DNA from: a virus
Strand: one strand, 5' to 3'
Virus record (IMG/VR): IMGVR_UViG_3300008469_000017
Location: 1-25,673 of that record
DNA: 25,673 nucleotides
Under the pieces are notes generated by a model. The model saw only the letters and a program-made list of their open reading frames with translations. It ran no database searches and was not told the origin of the DNA. The position numbers were made by a program, and so were the translations under genes. The first letter of the stretch is position 1, and each line of letters begins with the position of its first letter. Shown in pieces: positions 8,664 to 15,498 of the stretch.

Positions 8664-9485
8664 ATGGCTAATGAAATACTTCATATGGAACTTTCTACAG
8701 AAGATGAAGCATTACTTAGAGAAAGTCTTTCTACTTGGAAAGAAGAAGTTTATGCAACTCTTTTAGAAGAAGTTGAAGAATTAAAAGCAGCTAAAATTGA
8801 AGAGCTTGAAGAAGCTAATAGAGAATACCAAGCTGAAGTGAAAGAAGAATTTTCACAAAAAATGGTTAAAGCTCTTAGCGAAATGAGATCAGAAATCAGA
8901 TCAGAAGTTTTAGTTGAGATGGTTAACTCAAATCCTGAGTTACAAATATTTGAAAAAGTAAAAGAATTAATTGCACCTACTCTTAATGAAGAGTATTTTG
9001 GCAACATCTACGCAGAAGAAATCATGACTCTTAAAGAGGAAAATGAAAAACTTGTTAAATCTCTTGAGCTTGAAGAAGGAGCAGAAACACTCGCTAACCT
9101 TATAGCTCCTTATTCTGAAAAAACACAAAATATTATTCTTGCTATGATTAAAGAAGGAAATTCAGAAGAAGTTACAGAACAGTTTTATGAGCTTATTGAA
9201 AGTCTTAAAGAAGTTGAAAACGATGAAGATCTTGAAGAAGATGATGAAGACGAAGAAAATGATGAAGATGATGTAGATGACGAAAATGACGAAAATGATG
9301 AAAATGATGAAGATGATGAAGATGATGAAGATGATGAAGATGATGAAGATGACGTAGAAGAATCTATTGGCGATGGCGATGGCGATAGTGCTTCTTATAT
9401 AAATGAAGAAGAAAAAGGTAAAGATAAAAAAGTTAAAAAAGTAAATTCTTTACTTTCTGAAATCGCTGGAATCTCTAACGTTTAA
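8664..9485 (+). CDS. Prohead scaffold protein (T4 gp22-like)
   Basis: The product builds the core around which the capsid shell forms and is then digested by the prohead protease. At 273 residues it matches T4 gp22 (269) in length, position and character: an acidic helical N-terminal half (TWKEEVYATLLEEVEELKAA), a central conserved-looking part (ELQIFEKVKELIAPTLNEEY) and a C-terminal basic patch ending in LSEIAGISN. Between them, from about residue 188, is an unusually long Asp/Glu/Asn run with perfect DDE repeats. Sequence similarity to gp22 is judged by eye and is modest; synteny makes the call firm. GGAGG at 8652-8656 precedes the ATG. Confidence 0.85.
   Translation: MANEILHMELSTEDEALLRESLSTWKEEVYATLLEEVEELKAAKIEELEEANREYQAEVKEEFSQKMVKALSEMRSEIRSEVLVEMVNSNPELQIFEKVKELIAPTLNEEYFGNIYAEEIMTLKEENEKLVKSLELEEGAETLANLIAPYSEKTQNIILAMIKEGNSEEVTEQFYELIESLKEVENDEDLEEDDEDEENDEDDVDDENDENDENDEDDEDDEDDEDDEDDVEESIGDGDGDSASYINEEEKGKDKKVKKVNSLLSEIAGISNV
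9306..9350 (+). repeat. 9-bp tandem repeats encoding Asp-Asp-Glu in the scaffold gene
   Basis: GAT/GAA codons alternate in a 9-bp pattern (GATGATGAA) for at least four copies, with the less regular DEND/DDEN run before it from about 9220. It encodes a highly acidic linker. Confidence 0.9.
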
Positions 9486-9566
9486 GCTTAAATGTTAGAT
9501 AAAGTATTGTTTTAACCATCTTGTTAAGATAGTATTAGATAATATATTATATGGAGGAATAAATAC

Positions 9567-11087
9567 ATGTATTTAGATAGAAATGCACGTCTTCAGGAAG
9601 AAAAGGCTATGGTTGATAAATGGTCTTGGTTAACTGAAGGTATAGAAAACAATGATGATGTAGTTAACACATCAATCGTATTACAGAATTCTTACGAATC
9701 TATGATAGCAGAAAATCAATTAGCTGAAGGGTGGTTAGAATCTCTTCTTAATGAAGAAGAATTAAATGAAGCTCCTCAAGGTTCAGCATCAGTTGGAACA
9801 AACGTAATTCCTAAAGTTCTTTTTCCAGTTATTAGAAGAGTAATGCCTGCACTTATAGCAAACCAAATTGTATCCGTACAGCCTATTGTTGCTAGAACTG
9901 GTGTTATTTATAACATCGCTTATACATTCTCAGATTCAAAAGGAAATATTAACTCTGGTGATGAATATTCAGCAAATATTGCTCAAGGTTCACCTGCTTT
10001 TGCTACATTTTATTCATCAGAAAAAATTGGACCTTTTGTAACTACAACAGCAGCAACTGGTATTAATACAGTTATTGATGCTAATACATCAACATTTTTT
10101 GGTTCAGATGTTTCTAAGTTTAAAATTAAAAGAATTGAAGTTTATAAAGCTGATGGTTCAGCATATGCAACTGTTCTTGATCAAGCAGATGTTGTTGCTG
10201 GTGTTCCAGCTTTTGCAGGATCTGGAAATGTTGGTTATAATGCTTCAACTGGTGAAGTTTATTTACTTGATGGAAATAACGCAGCAGCTCCTTGGGGATT
10301 TAGCGAGGCAGGTGTAACAGTTTATTTAGTTTACGATCAAGAAGGTTCAAGTAAAATTCCTGAGATGGAATTCAGCATCAATAGTCAGACTGTTGATACA
10401 ACTGAAAGAAAATTAAAAATCAGATGGACAAAAGAAGCTGAACAAGATATGAAAGCTTTCCATAAGATTGATGTTGAAAGTGAACTTGTAAAAGTTGCTT
10501 CAATGGAAATGAATTACGAAATTGATAGAGAGCTACTTTCTTATATTAGCGATCAAGTAATTCCTGCTCTTTCTTTTACTCACGATTGGGATGATGATGC
10601 AATTGGTGATGGTGCTGGAACTGGTGGAAATAATACTTCTGGAAATTACCTTGATAGACATAGAGCTCTTGCTCAAAAAATGGCTATGGCTGGTGCAAAA
10701 GTTGCTCAGTATAATAGACAGGGTGCAGCAAACTGGGCAGTGGTTTCACCACAAATTGCTTCAGTTTTAGCAATGCTTCCTTCTTTCAAAGGCGAAATTG
10801 CAAATAATGGAATGAATATTCAACTTGTTGGACAACTTAATGGACTTAAAGTTTATGTAGACCCAAATAATACATCTAGTGAAATTCTTATGGGTTATAA
10901 GAGCACTTCTTCTACTTATGGTGCTGGTGTTGTTTATTCACCTTACACAAATTGGATGAGTAATACTGTTACACATCCAGACAATTTTAACAGCATTAGA
11001 GGGTTCTTCTCTCGATATGCAGTTACAAAAGTTGTTCGTGGTGAATATTTTTATTCTAAACTTACTGTTAACAACTTAACTTTTTAA
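9567..11087 (+). CDS. Major capsid protein (T4 gp23-like)
   Basis: This is the main hexamer protein of the head shell. The 506-residue product has the T4 gp23 pattern: an acidic propeptide of about 68 residues, then VLFPVIRRVMPALIANQIVSVQPI, the central ERKLKIRWTKEAEQD and MNYEIDRELLSYI segments, and the C-terminal RGFFSRYAVTKVV and GEYFYSKLTV. The likely maturation site is LNE/APQG (Glu68-Ala69), close to Glu65 in T4. Other Leu/Ile-x-Glu sites (LTE24, IAE49, LAE54, LNE63) lie in the propeptide. The 81-base gap before it carries GGAGG at 9553-9557. Codons here are somewhat richer in GCT/GGT than in neighbouring unknown genes, as expected for a highly expressed gene. An intrinsic terminator follows. 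Confidence 0.95.
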   Translation: MYLDRNARLQEEKAMVDKWSWLTEGIENNDDVVNTSIVLQNSYESMIAENQLAEGWLESLLNEEELNEAPQGSASVGTNVIPKVLFPVIRRVMPALIANQIVSVQPIVARTGVIYNIAYTFSDSKGNINSGDEYSANIAQGSPAFATFYSSEKIGPFVTTTAATGINTVIDANTSTFFGSDVSKFKIKRIEVYKADGSAYATVLDQADVVAGVPAFAGSGNVGYNASTGEVYLLDGNNAAAPWGFSEAGVTVYLVYDQEGSSKIPEMEFSINSQTVDTTERKLKIRWTKEAEQDMKAFHKIDVESELVKVASMEMNYEIDRELLSYISDQVIPALSFTHDWDDDAIGDGAGTGGNNTSGNYLDRHRALAQKMAMAGAKVAQYNRQGAANWAVVSPQIASVLAMLPSFKGEIANNGMNIQLVGQLNGLKVYVDPNNTSSEILMGYKSTSSTYGAGVVYSPYTNWMSNTVTHPDNFNSIRGFFSRYAVTKVVRGEYFYSKLTVNNLTF

Positions 11088-11105
11088 GTTAGTTTAACAT
11101 AGATT

Positions 11106-11135
11106 AACCCTACTCAAACGAGTAGGGTTTTTTTT
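11106..11135 (+). terminator. Rho-independent terminator after the major capsid gene
   Basis: AACCCTACTC (11106-11115) and GAGTAGGGTT (11120-11129) form a perfect 10-bp stem with the tetraloop AAAC, followed by a run of T (11130-11135). It lies 18 bases after the capsid stop and would end the head operon. Confidence 0.93.
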
Positions 11136-11136
11136 A

Positions 11137-11165
11137 TTGACAATAAAAGAATAATATGTTAATAT
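11137..11165 (+). promoter_or_regulatory. Sigma70-like promoter for the homing endonuclease gene
   Basis: TTGACA (11137-11142), a 17-bp spacer ATAAAAGAATAATATGT, then TAATAT (11160-11165); a TATAAT follows at a longer spacing. The spacer closely resembles that of the three minus-strand promoters (AAAAAAGAATAATTTGT). The -35 box begins right after the T-run of the preceding terminator. The expected start of transcription falls at about 11172, which is the ATG itself, and no Shine-Dalgarno sequence precedes it, so the mRNA may be leaderless. Confidence 0.75.
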
Positions 11166-11171
11166 AATTAT

Positions 11172-12545
11172 ATGAATATTATTAAAATATTAAAAACAAA
11201 TGGTAAAATTTTTGATGGAAATTTAGAAGAAGCAGGCAATCATTATTATGTTTATTTTAAATGTGAAAAATGCGGAAAAGAAACAAAGAAACAAAAGAGA
11301 AGAATAAAGATTAATGGATTTTTTTGTTCTGAATGTTTATCACATAAAAAACATACAGAAGAAATAAAGAAAAAAATTGGAGAAGCTAGCAAAAGAAATA
11401 ACAATATACAGTTAATGAAAAACTCATTGTTAAAATCAGATGGAGTAGATAATGCTTCTAAAATTAATTCGGTAATAAAGAAAAGGCAAAGAACAAAAAG
11501 GATAAAATTACTTCCTGACCTATATAAAAGAATAATAGAAAACGGATATACTCCTTTATTTACATTAGAAGACTATATAGGTCAAAGAGTAAATGGTAAA
11601 AATATAAAATACAATTTTATTCATGATAAATGTAATACAAAATTTTCTGCGTCTTTAAATGGGCACCTTCCTAGATGTCCATTATGTTATCCAGTCTCAT
11701 CTTCTATCGCAGAAAAAGAAATTGTTGATTTTATAAAATCTTTAAATATAAAAAATGTTATTGAAAATGATAGAACTATTCTTGATGGTAAAGAATTAGA
11801 TATTTATTTACCTGATTATAATTTAGCGATAGAATTTGATGGATTATACTGGCATAGTGAAAGTCAAGGAAAAGATAAAAACTATCATTTAGATAAAACA
11901 AATAAATGTAATGAAAAGAATATACAATTAATACATATTTTTGAAGATGAATGGCTTGATAAAAAAGAAATAATTAAATCAATTTTAAGAGTAAGATTAG
12001 GAATAATTGATAATAAAATCTATGCCAGAAAATGTATTATTAAAGAAGTAGAAAATAGAGAAGCAAAAATTTTTCTTGAAAATAATCATTTACAAGGAAA
12101 AGTAAATGGGAAAATTAGACTAGGGTTATATTATAATGATGAATTAGTTTCTTTATTAACTTTTGGCAAATCAAGATTTAATAAAAATTATGATTGGGAA
12201 CTATTAAGGTTTGCGAATAAATTAAACACATCAGTTGTTGGTGGATTTGCAAAATTATTAAAATATTTTAAATCAAATCAAAGTGGAAAAATAATAACAT
12301 ATAGTGATAAAAGATATTTCAATGGAAAAATATATGAAAATAATGGATTTAAAACATTACTTTCTTCTTCTCCAAATTATTATTATATAAAAAATAATAT
12401 TAAGTATAATAGAATTAAATTTCAAAAACATAAATTAAATTCTATTTTAGAAAATTTTAATAATGATTTAACAGAAAGCCAAAATATGCTATTAAATGGA
12501 TATGATAGAATTTGGGATTGCGGGAATAATGTTTTTGTTTTGTAA
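11172..12545 (+). CDS. Freestanding homing endonuclease, VSR-like (EDxHD-type) nuclease with two zinc-binding segments
   Basis: A mobile nuclease gene that spreads by cutting phage DNA lacking it. Order of parts: a CxxC/CxxC zinc ribbon (Cys31, Cys34, Cys52, Cys55), a basic helical linker, a second probable zinc site (His151, Cys154, Cys169, Cys172), then the nuclease core SSIAEKEIVDFI, KELDIYLPDYNLAIEFDGLYWHSE (shown here in part: Asp210, Glu221, His228) and LIHIFEDEWL, typical of VSR-like homing enzymes such as the I-Bth0305I group. Residues 290-450 form a further domain of the kind often found in these phage proteins. It lies between the capsid gene and the next structural-type gene; in T4 a homing gene, segD, occupies the gap after gene 23. 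It has its own terminator-insulated promoter. Confidence 0.85.
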   Translation: MNIIKILKTNGKIFDGNLEEAGNHYYVYFKCEKCGKETKKQKRRIKINGFFCSECLSHKKHTEEIKKKIGEASKRNNNIQLMKNSLLKSDGVDNASKINSVIKKRQRTKRIKLLPDLYKRIIENGYTPLFTLEDYIGQRVNGKNIKYNFIHDKCNTKFSASLNGHLPRCPLCYPVSSSIAEKEIVDFIKSLNIKNVIENDRTILDGKELDIYLPDYNLAIEFDGLYWHSESQGKDKNYHLDKTNKCNEKNIQLIHIFEDEWLDKKEIIKSILRVRLGIIDNKIYARKCIIKEVENREAKIFLENNHLQGKVNGKIRLGLYYNDELVSLLTFGKSRFNKNYDWELLRFANKLNTSVVGGFAKLLKYFKSNQSGKIITYSDKRYFNGKIYENNGFKTLLSSSPNYYYIKNNIKYNRIKFQKHKLNSILENFNNDLTESQNMLLNGYDRIWDCGNNVFVL

Positions 12546-12550
12546 AGATA

Positions 12551-12580
12551 ATTATAAATAAAAAATAAGGAATTTATAAT
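12551..12580 (+). promoter_or_regulatory. Late-promoter-like TATAAATA inside a hairpin over the start codon of the 12579 gene
   Basis: ATTATAAAT (12551-12559) and ATTTATAAT (12572-12580) form a perfect 9-bp inverted repeat. The loop holds the Shine-Dalgarno AAGGA and the 3' arm ends in the AT of the start codon. TATAAATA (12553-12560), the T4 late consensus, is in the 5' arm, so a transcript started just downstream would lack that arm. GTAAAGATAATTA (12542-12554) precedes it. AT-rich sequence makes chance matches likely, so this is tentative. Confidence 0.4.
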
Positions 12581-13079
12581 GAAACTAAATGAATTCAATA
12601 AAGCATATGATGAATATACTTTAACAGAAGAATATTATATTGAAGAAGGTTTAAAATTTTTTAAGAAAAGTAAAAGATTATATAAATATGCTGAAAGAAT
12701 TAATAATAAACTTATTAAAGCAGAAAAATCATCTCCAGCGTCATCTACTGAAATAAATGGTTTAAAAGGATTAGCAAAAGATATTATTAGATTAGCTGAT
12801 GAATATAAAGTTATTGAAGATAATTATTCTAAAAAAACTACTAACAAGAAAGTATCTAAAGAGAAGATTAAAAAAATTAATTATGAAAATTCACAATTAA
12901 TTGCTAAATTAAAAAAAGATGAAACTAAAAGATTATTTAAAAAAATCGGTTTAGGAGCAATTTCTTTAGGATTAGGAGCAGTATTAGCTCAATTAGGTTT
13001 AACACCAGCAATTGCTGGAGCTTTATCAAAATCAACAACAACTGTTGGTTCAAGTTTTGCTCTTAAAGAAATACGTTAA
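12579..13079 (+). CDS. Small protein with possible head-targeting leader and C-terminal hydrophobic segment, 166 aa
   Basis: No family recognised. ATG at 12579 follows AAGGA (12567-12571). The N-terminus MKLNEFNKAYDEYTLTE is short and acidic with Leu-x-Glu sites (LNE5, LTE17), like the cleaved leaders that send T4 internal proteins into the head. A Lys-rich helical middle follows (KKSKRLYKYAERINNK), then a Gly/Ala/Leu hydrophobic stretch at about residues 126-152 (GLGAISLGLGAVLAQLGL) that could be one membrane helix or a hairpin. The partial gene at 25254 has the same plan. The leader region contains TATAAATA in an inverted repeat that covers the start codon (separate entry). The role as an internal or ejected head protein is inference. 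Confidence 0.68.
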   Translation: MKLNEFNKAYDEYTLTEEYYIEEGLKFFKKSKRLYKYAERINNKLIKAEKSSPASSTEINGLKGLAKDIIRLADEYKVIEDNYSKKTTNKKVSKEKIKKINYENSQLIAKLKKDETKRLFKKIGLGAISLGLGAVLAQLGLTPAIAGALSKSTTTVGSSFALKEIR

Positions 13080-13255
13080 TCATTTTCATATTTTAACCAT
13101 AAATCACGAAAACTCTTAGAATATTTTTTTATATATTCCAAGAGTTTTTCATTTTCAGATATATTTATATCTTTATTTTCATTTAAAAGGCATTCAAGCA
13201 TATATATTTGTATCTTATTATATAGTATTGGTTTTTTAACTGGTTTTATCTCCAT
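13076..13255 (-). CDS. Small hypothetical protein, 59 aa
   Basis: ATG at 13253-13255, stop TAA at 13076-13078. It begins 20 bases inside the end of the gene upstream, with GGAAA as a possible ribosome site. The product starts MEIKPVKKPILYNKI and contains ENEKLLEYIKKYSKSFRD, a charged helical sequence typical of small phage proteins. No family recognised. Its 3' end overlaps the stop of the convergent plus-strand gene, and the terminator-like inverted repeat lies inside it (encoding roughly KLLEYIKKYSKS). It may be real, given dense packing and good codon use, but its short length leaves doubt. Confidence 0.55.
   Translation of the reverse strand: MEIKPVKKPILYNKIQIYMLECLLNENKDINISENEKLLEYIKKYSKSFRDLWLKYEND
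13109..13149. terminator. Probable bidirectional terminator inside a coding region
   Basis: AAAACTCTTAGAATAT (13109-13124) pairs with ATATTCCAAGAGTTTT (13133-13148) with one mismatch and an 8-base AT loop. A T-run follows on the plus strand (13145-13149) and TTTT on the minus strand. It lies 30 bases after the plus-strand stop at 13079 and within the convergent 59-aa gene. Confidence 0.7.
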
Positions 13256-13643
13256 TTTTAGTTTCCTGAATATTTGCCTTATGTTTAGTTATTAAATCGC
13301 AGGAAATATTTATAACATTTTCAAAGCTACCATCTAAAGTTTTATAAACTTCATAAACACTTTTAGAATCATTCAATTGGTCAATATTATCTAATGTGAT
13401 AGTTCCAGTTGAACTTTTTAATGTTTTTTTGAAGAAAACAATTTTCCATATATCTTGAAAAGAATCATCAATATTTTCTTCAATTAATATAAATGCAACA
13501 TCATAATGCTCTGGTATATATCCCATTTGAAAATTAGGATATTTTTTTGTTAAAAGTTTTATTACATCATTATTTTTATAATATTCTAACCTTTCAGAAT
13601 CCATTTTAGACGTATAGAACTTTGAATTATTTTCTTTAAACAT
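13236..13643 (-). CDS. Hypothetical protein, 135 aa
   Basis: No family recognised. ATG at 13643; AAGGATG 15-20 bases upstream may serve as ribosome site, and AGTAAAGATAA lies just before it. The sequence looks like a small alpha/beta domain: a basic, helical start (KENNSKFYTSKMDSERLEYYKNND), strands DVAFILIEENI and WKIVFFKKTL, then SSTGTITLDNIDQL. It is the first gene after a 39-base gap following the AAA+ ATPase gene and probably shares its transcript. No motif points to a function. Confidence 0.68.
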   Translation of the reverse strand: MFKENNSKFYTSKMDSERLEYYKNNDVIKLLTKKYPNFQMGYIPEHYDVAFILIEENIDDSFQDIWKIVFFKKTLKSSTGTITLDNIDQLNDSKSVYEVYKTLDGSFENVINISCDLITKHKANIQETKNGDKTS

Positions 13644-13682
13644 TTTCTACATCCTTATCTTTACTTAATTTTTTTTATTCCC

Positions 13683-14810
13683 CTACAAAGTAAAATCAGT
13701 AATTTTTTTTACTTCTTTATTTTTATTAGCTCCAGTTACTTTTTCTTTAATTATATTTATTATTTTTTCAATTGTAAGTTCTTTTCCAGAAAATTTATAA
13801 ATATTTATATCATCACATATTCCTTTAAGAATAGCATATGAAACATCAGTATTCAAAAATTCTAAATGTTCAACCATTCTAACAAAATACTCTTTTTCGT
13901 CTGGAATATATGCTTCAAAAAATTCTAAATATTCCTTTTTAGTTGGAAGGTCATAATTAATTACTTTATCTATTCTTCCTGGTCTGATAAATGCGCTATC
14001 AAAAACATTTATATTATTTGTTGTAAATATAGAAACTACATCATTAATTTCTTCAACGCCTTCAAGAGTATTAAGAACTTTTCCTAATATCTGATTAGGA
14101 GTTTTTCCTGTATTTTCTCTTTCCATTAAAGCAGCATCAAAATCTTCAAATACAAAAATCTTTTTACCCTTTGAATAATAATCATCTACATCTTCTAAAA
14201 ATTCTTTTACATCTTTAAACTGACGATAAGATATTCCGTTTTCTCCTGCTTTATTTCTAAGCCATTGAAGAGTCATTGTTTTACCTGTTCCAGGCCCGCC
14301 TTGAAGTATTATTCCTCTTTTAAGCTTAATATATTTAGAGCTGCAATACTTTCTAAAATCTTCATTCATTAAAAATTTAATTGTCTCTGATTCTATTTCA
14401 TCAAAATTAAAACCTATTATTGGAAAATTATTATTATAATTGAAATTCTTTTTAGATTCTCTAATTTTAAGTATCCTAAGTATTTCTTCCATTTCACTAG
14501 ATTTACCTATCAAAAAATCATAAGCTCTTTCCATAGTAAAAGGTGTAACAATTTTAATAAATTTATAATTATCAACAGTGCAATAATTAATATCTGATAT
14601 TGAATTATTTTCTTCTTCTTTTATACTATAATCTTGAAGTATTTTTATATTGAATTGAAAATAATTAATACAATTTTTTTCTTCTTTAATTATTTCATCT
14701 ACTAATTCATCGCTATCAGCAAAAAAGCTAACTGTTAAATTCTTTTCCCCTTCAAAAAATTTTGTAAGCTCTTTTTCATATGTATCAATTACCCATTTTA
14801 GCATATCCAT
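13683..14810 (-). CDS. AAA+ ATPase of the BCS1/FtsH type, 375 aa
   Basis: An ATP-driven remodelling enzyme. The N-terminal 125 residues have no recognised domain and are presumably substrate-specific. The AAA+ module has Walker A GGPGTGKT (171-178), Walker B KIFVFEDFDA (217-226), sensor 1 TTNN (263-266) and the arginine-finger-type RPGRID (276-281), all intact. A small helical lid follows. No zinc protease domain or transmembrane segment is present, so it is not FtsH itself. The end is Lys-rich (KEKVTGANKNKEVKK). Its start overlaps the stop of the preceding gene by one base (TAATG). It lies downstream of the VWA gene on the same strand, so it may work with it. Similar lone AAA+ proteins occur in T4-like phages; the target is unknown. 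Confidence 0.85.
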   Translation of the reverse strand: MDMLKWVIDTYEKELTKFFEGEKNLTVSFFADSDELVDEIIKEEKNCINYFQFNIKILQDYSIKEEENNSISDINYCTVDNYKFIKIVTPFTMERAYDFLIGKSSEMEEILRILKIRESKKNFNYNNNFPIIGFNFDEIESETIKFLMNEDFRKYCSSKYIKLKRGIILQGGPGTGKTMTLQWLRNKAGENGISYRQFKDVKEFLEDVDDYYSKGKKIFVFEDFDAALMERENTGKTPNQILGKVLNTLEGVEEINDVVSIFTTNNINVFDSAFIRPGRIDKVINYDLPTKKEYLEFFEAYIPDEKEYFVRMVEHLEFLNTDVSYAILKGICDDINIYKFSGKELTIEKIINIIKEKVTGANKNKEVKKITDFTL

Positions 14811-15058
14811 TAATATAACTCCTTATTAGTTTTTCCAGTATAAATACTTGTAAGCGATGAAAAAGAATCTTTAAGTGTTATCAATTCTTCTGAACTTTTA
14901 CTTTTATTTATTATAATGTTATTAGATTTAAATTTCATTAAATCTGAAGATTTAAAAGTTTTGTTATTTATTTCTGCTCCAAACCCCATCCATTTTTTTA
15001 ATAAAGCAGAATAATTTTTATAATTTGTTTCTTTCTTTTTAATATGATAAATATCCAT
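14810..15058 (-). CDS. Hypothetical protein, 82 aa
   Basis: No family recognised. ATG at 15058 has GGAG six bases before it and the stop shares its last base with the start of the AAA+ gene (TAATG), so the two are probably coupled. The product is basic and Ser/Lys/Asn-rich (KSSDLMKFKSNNIIINKSKSSEEL) with no membrane segment. Tight coupling suggests a partner or adaptor for the AAA+ ATPase, but this is inference from spacing only. Confidence 0.65.
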   Translation of the reverse strand: MDIYHIKKKETNYKNYSALLKKWMGFGAEINNKTFKSSDLMKFKSNNIIINKSKSSEELITLKDSFSSLTSIYTGKTNKELY

Positions 15059-15080
15059 TTAAATCTCCAATCTTTTTTTA

Positions 15081-15287
15081 TTAATAAATAAAATCATCTT
15101 TAATACTATCCTCATAAAGTTTTACAAGATAACTATTTTTAGACGAATTTAAAATTTTAATTTTATCTGTTTCTAAATTATTTATTATATTTGAAACATT
15201 AGAAGATTTAATTTCATACATAAAAGATACCCCATTATTATATTTAATAGTAATAAATTTATTAAATGATTTTTTGTTAATACCCAT
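15081..15287 (-). CDS. Hypothetical protein, about 68 aa
   Basis: No family recognised. The frame is open to 15356, but the upstream part (a run of Ile, Met and Val) is out of frame with the Asn/Gly/Tyr tail of the preceding gene and is probably not translated. ATG at 15287 gives MGINKKSFNKFITIKYNNG; two other in-frame ATGs lie 9 and 21 bases earlier. None has a strong ribosome site, so coupling with the preceding stop (15277-15279) is likely. The product looks like a small alpha/beta protein (ITIKYNNGVSFMYEIKSS, NSYLVKLYED). Confidence 0.55.
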   Translation of the reverse strand: MGINKKSFNKFITIKYNNGVSFMYEIKSSNVSNIINNLETDKIKILNSSKNSYLVKLYEDSIKDDFIY

Positions 15288-15498
15288 AATTACCATAATT
15301 ATAACCATTATTATAATTATTCCCTTTTTTATTAAAAATAAAATCTTCTGAATCAAAAGAACTATTATAAATTGATATTTTAGAAATAGAGATTTTATTA
15401 TTTATAGATGGCTCTTCAATGAATTTTTTTATATAATATCCGCTATTTCTAATTGGTAATATTCCTTTTAAATTAGCTTTAATTATTATATCACTCAT
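15277..15498 (-). CDS. Hypothetical protein with Asn/Gly/Tyr-rich tail, 73 aa
   Basis: No family recognised. ATG at 15498 overlaps the stop of the VWA gene (ATGA), so it is probably coupled to it. Residues 1-55 are a mixed alpha/beta sequence (SDIIIKANLKGILPIRNSG). The tail NNYNNGYNYGNYGY is a low-complexity run of the kind seen in flexible or self-associating segments, as in many small phage proteins. Function unknown; the context suggests a role linked to the VWA/ATPase genes. Confidence 0.62.
   Translation of the reverse strand: MSDIIIKANLKGILPIRNSGYYIKKFIEEPSINNKISISKISIYNSSFDSEDFIFNKKGNNYNNGYNYGNYGY

Noticed and set aside
8750-9007. Minus-strand open frame, 85 aa
   Set aside because: Opposite the scaffold gene, which is supported by synteny and a strong ribosome site.
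10075-10317. Plus-strand out-of-frame open frame within the capsid gene
   Set aside because: Leu/Gln-rich shadow of the capsid reading frame with no start signal.
15288-15356. N-terminal extension of the 15081-15287 gene with a run of Ile, Met and Val
   Set aside because: It could pass for a membrane segment, but the same bases code for the tail of the preceding gene and no ribosome site supports the far start.
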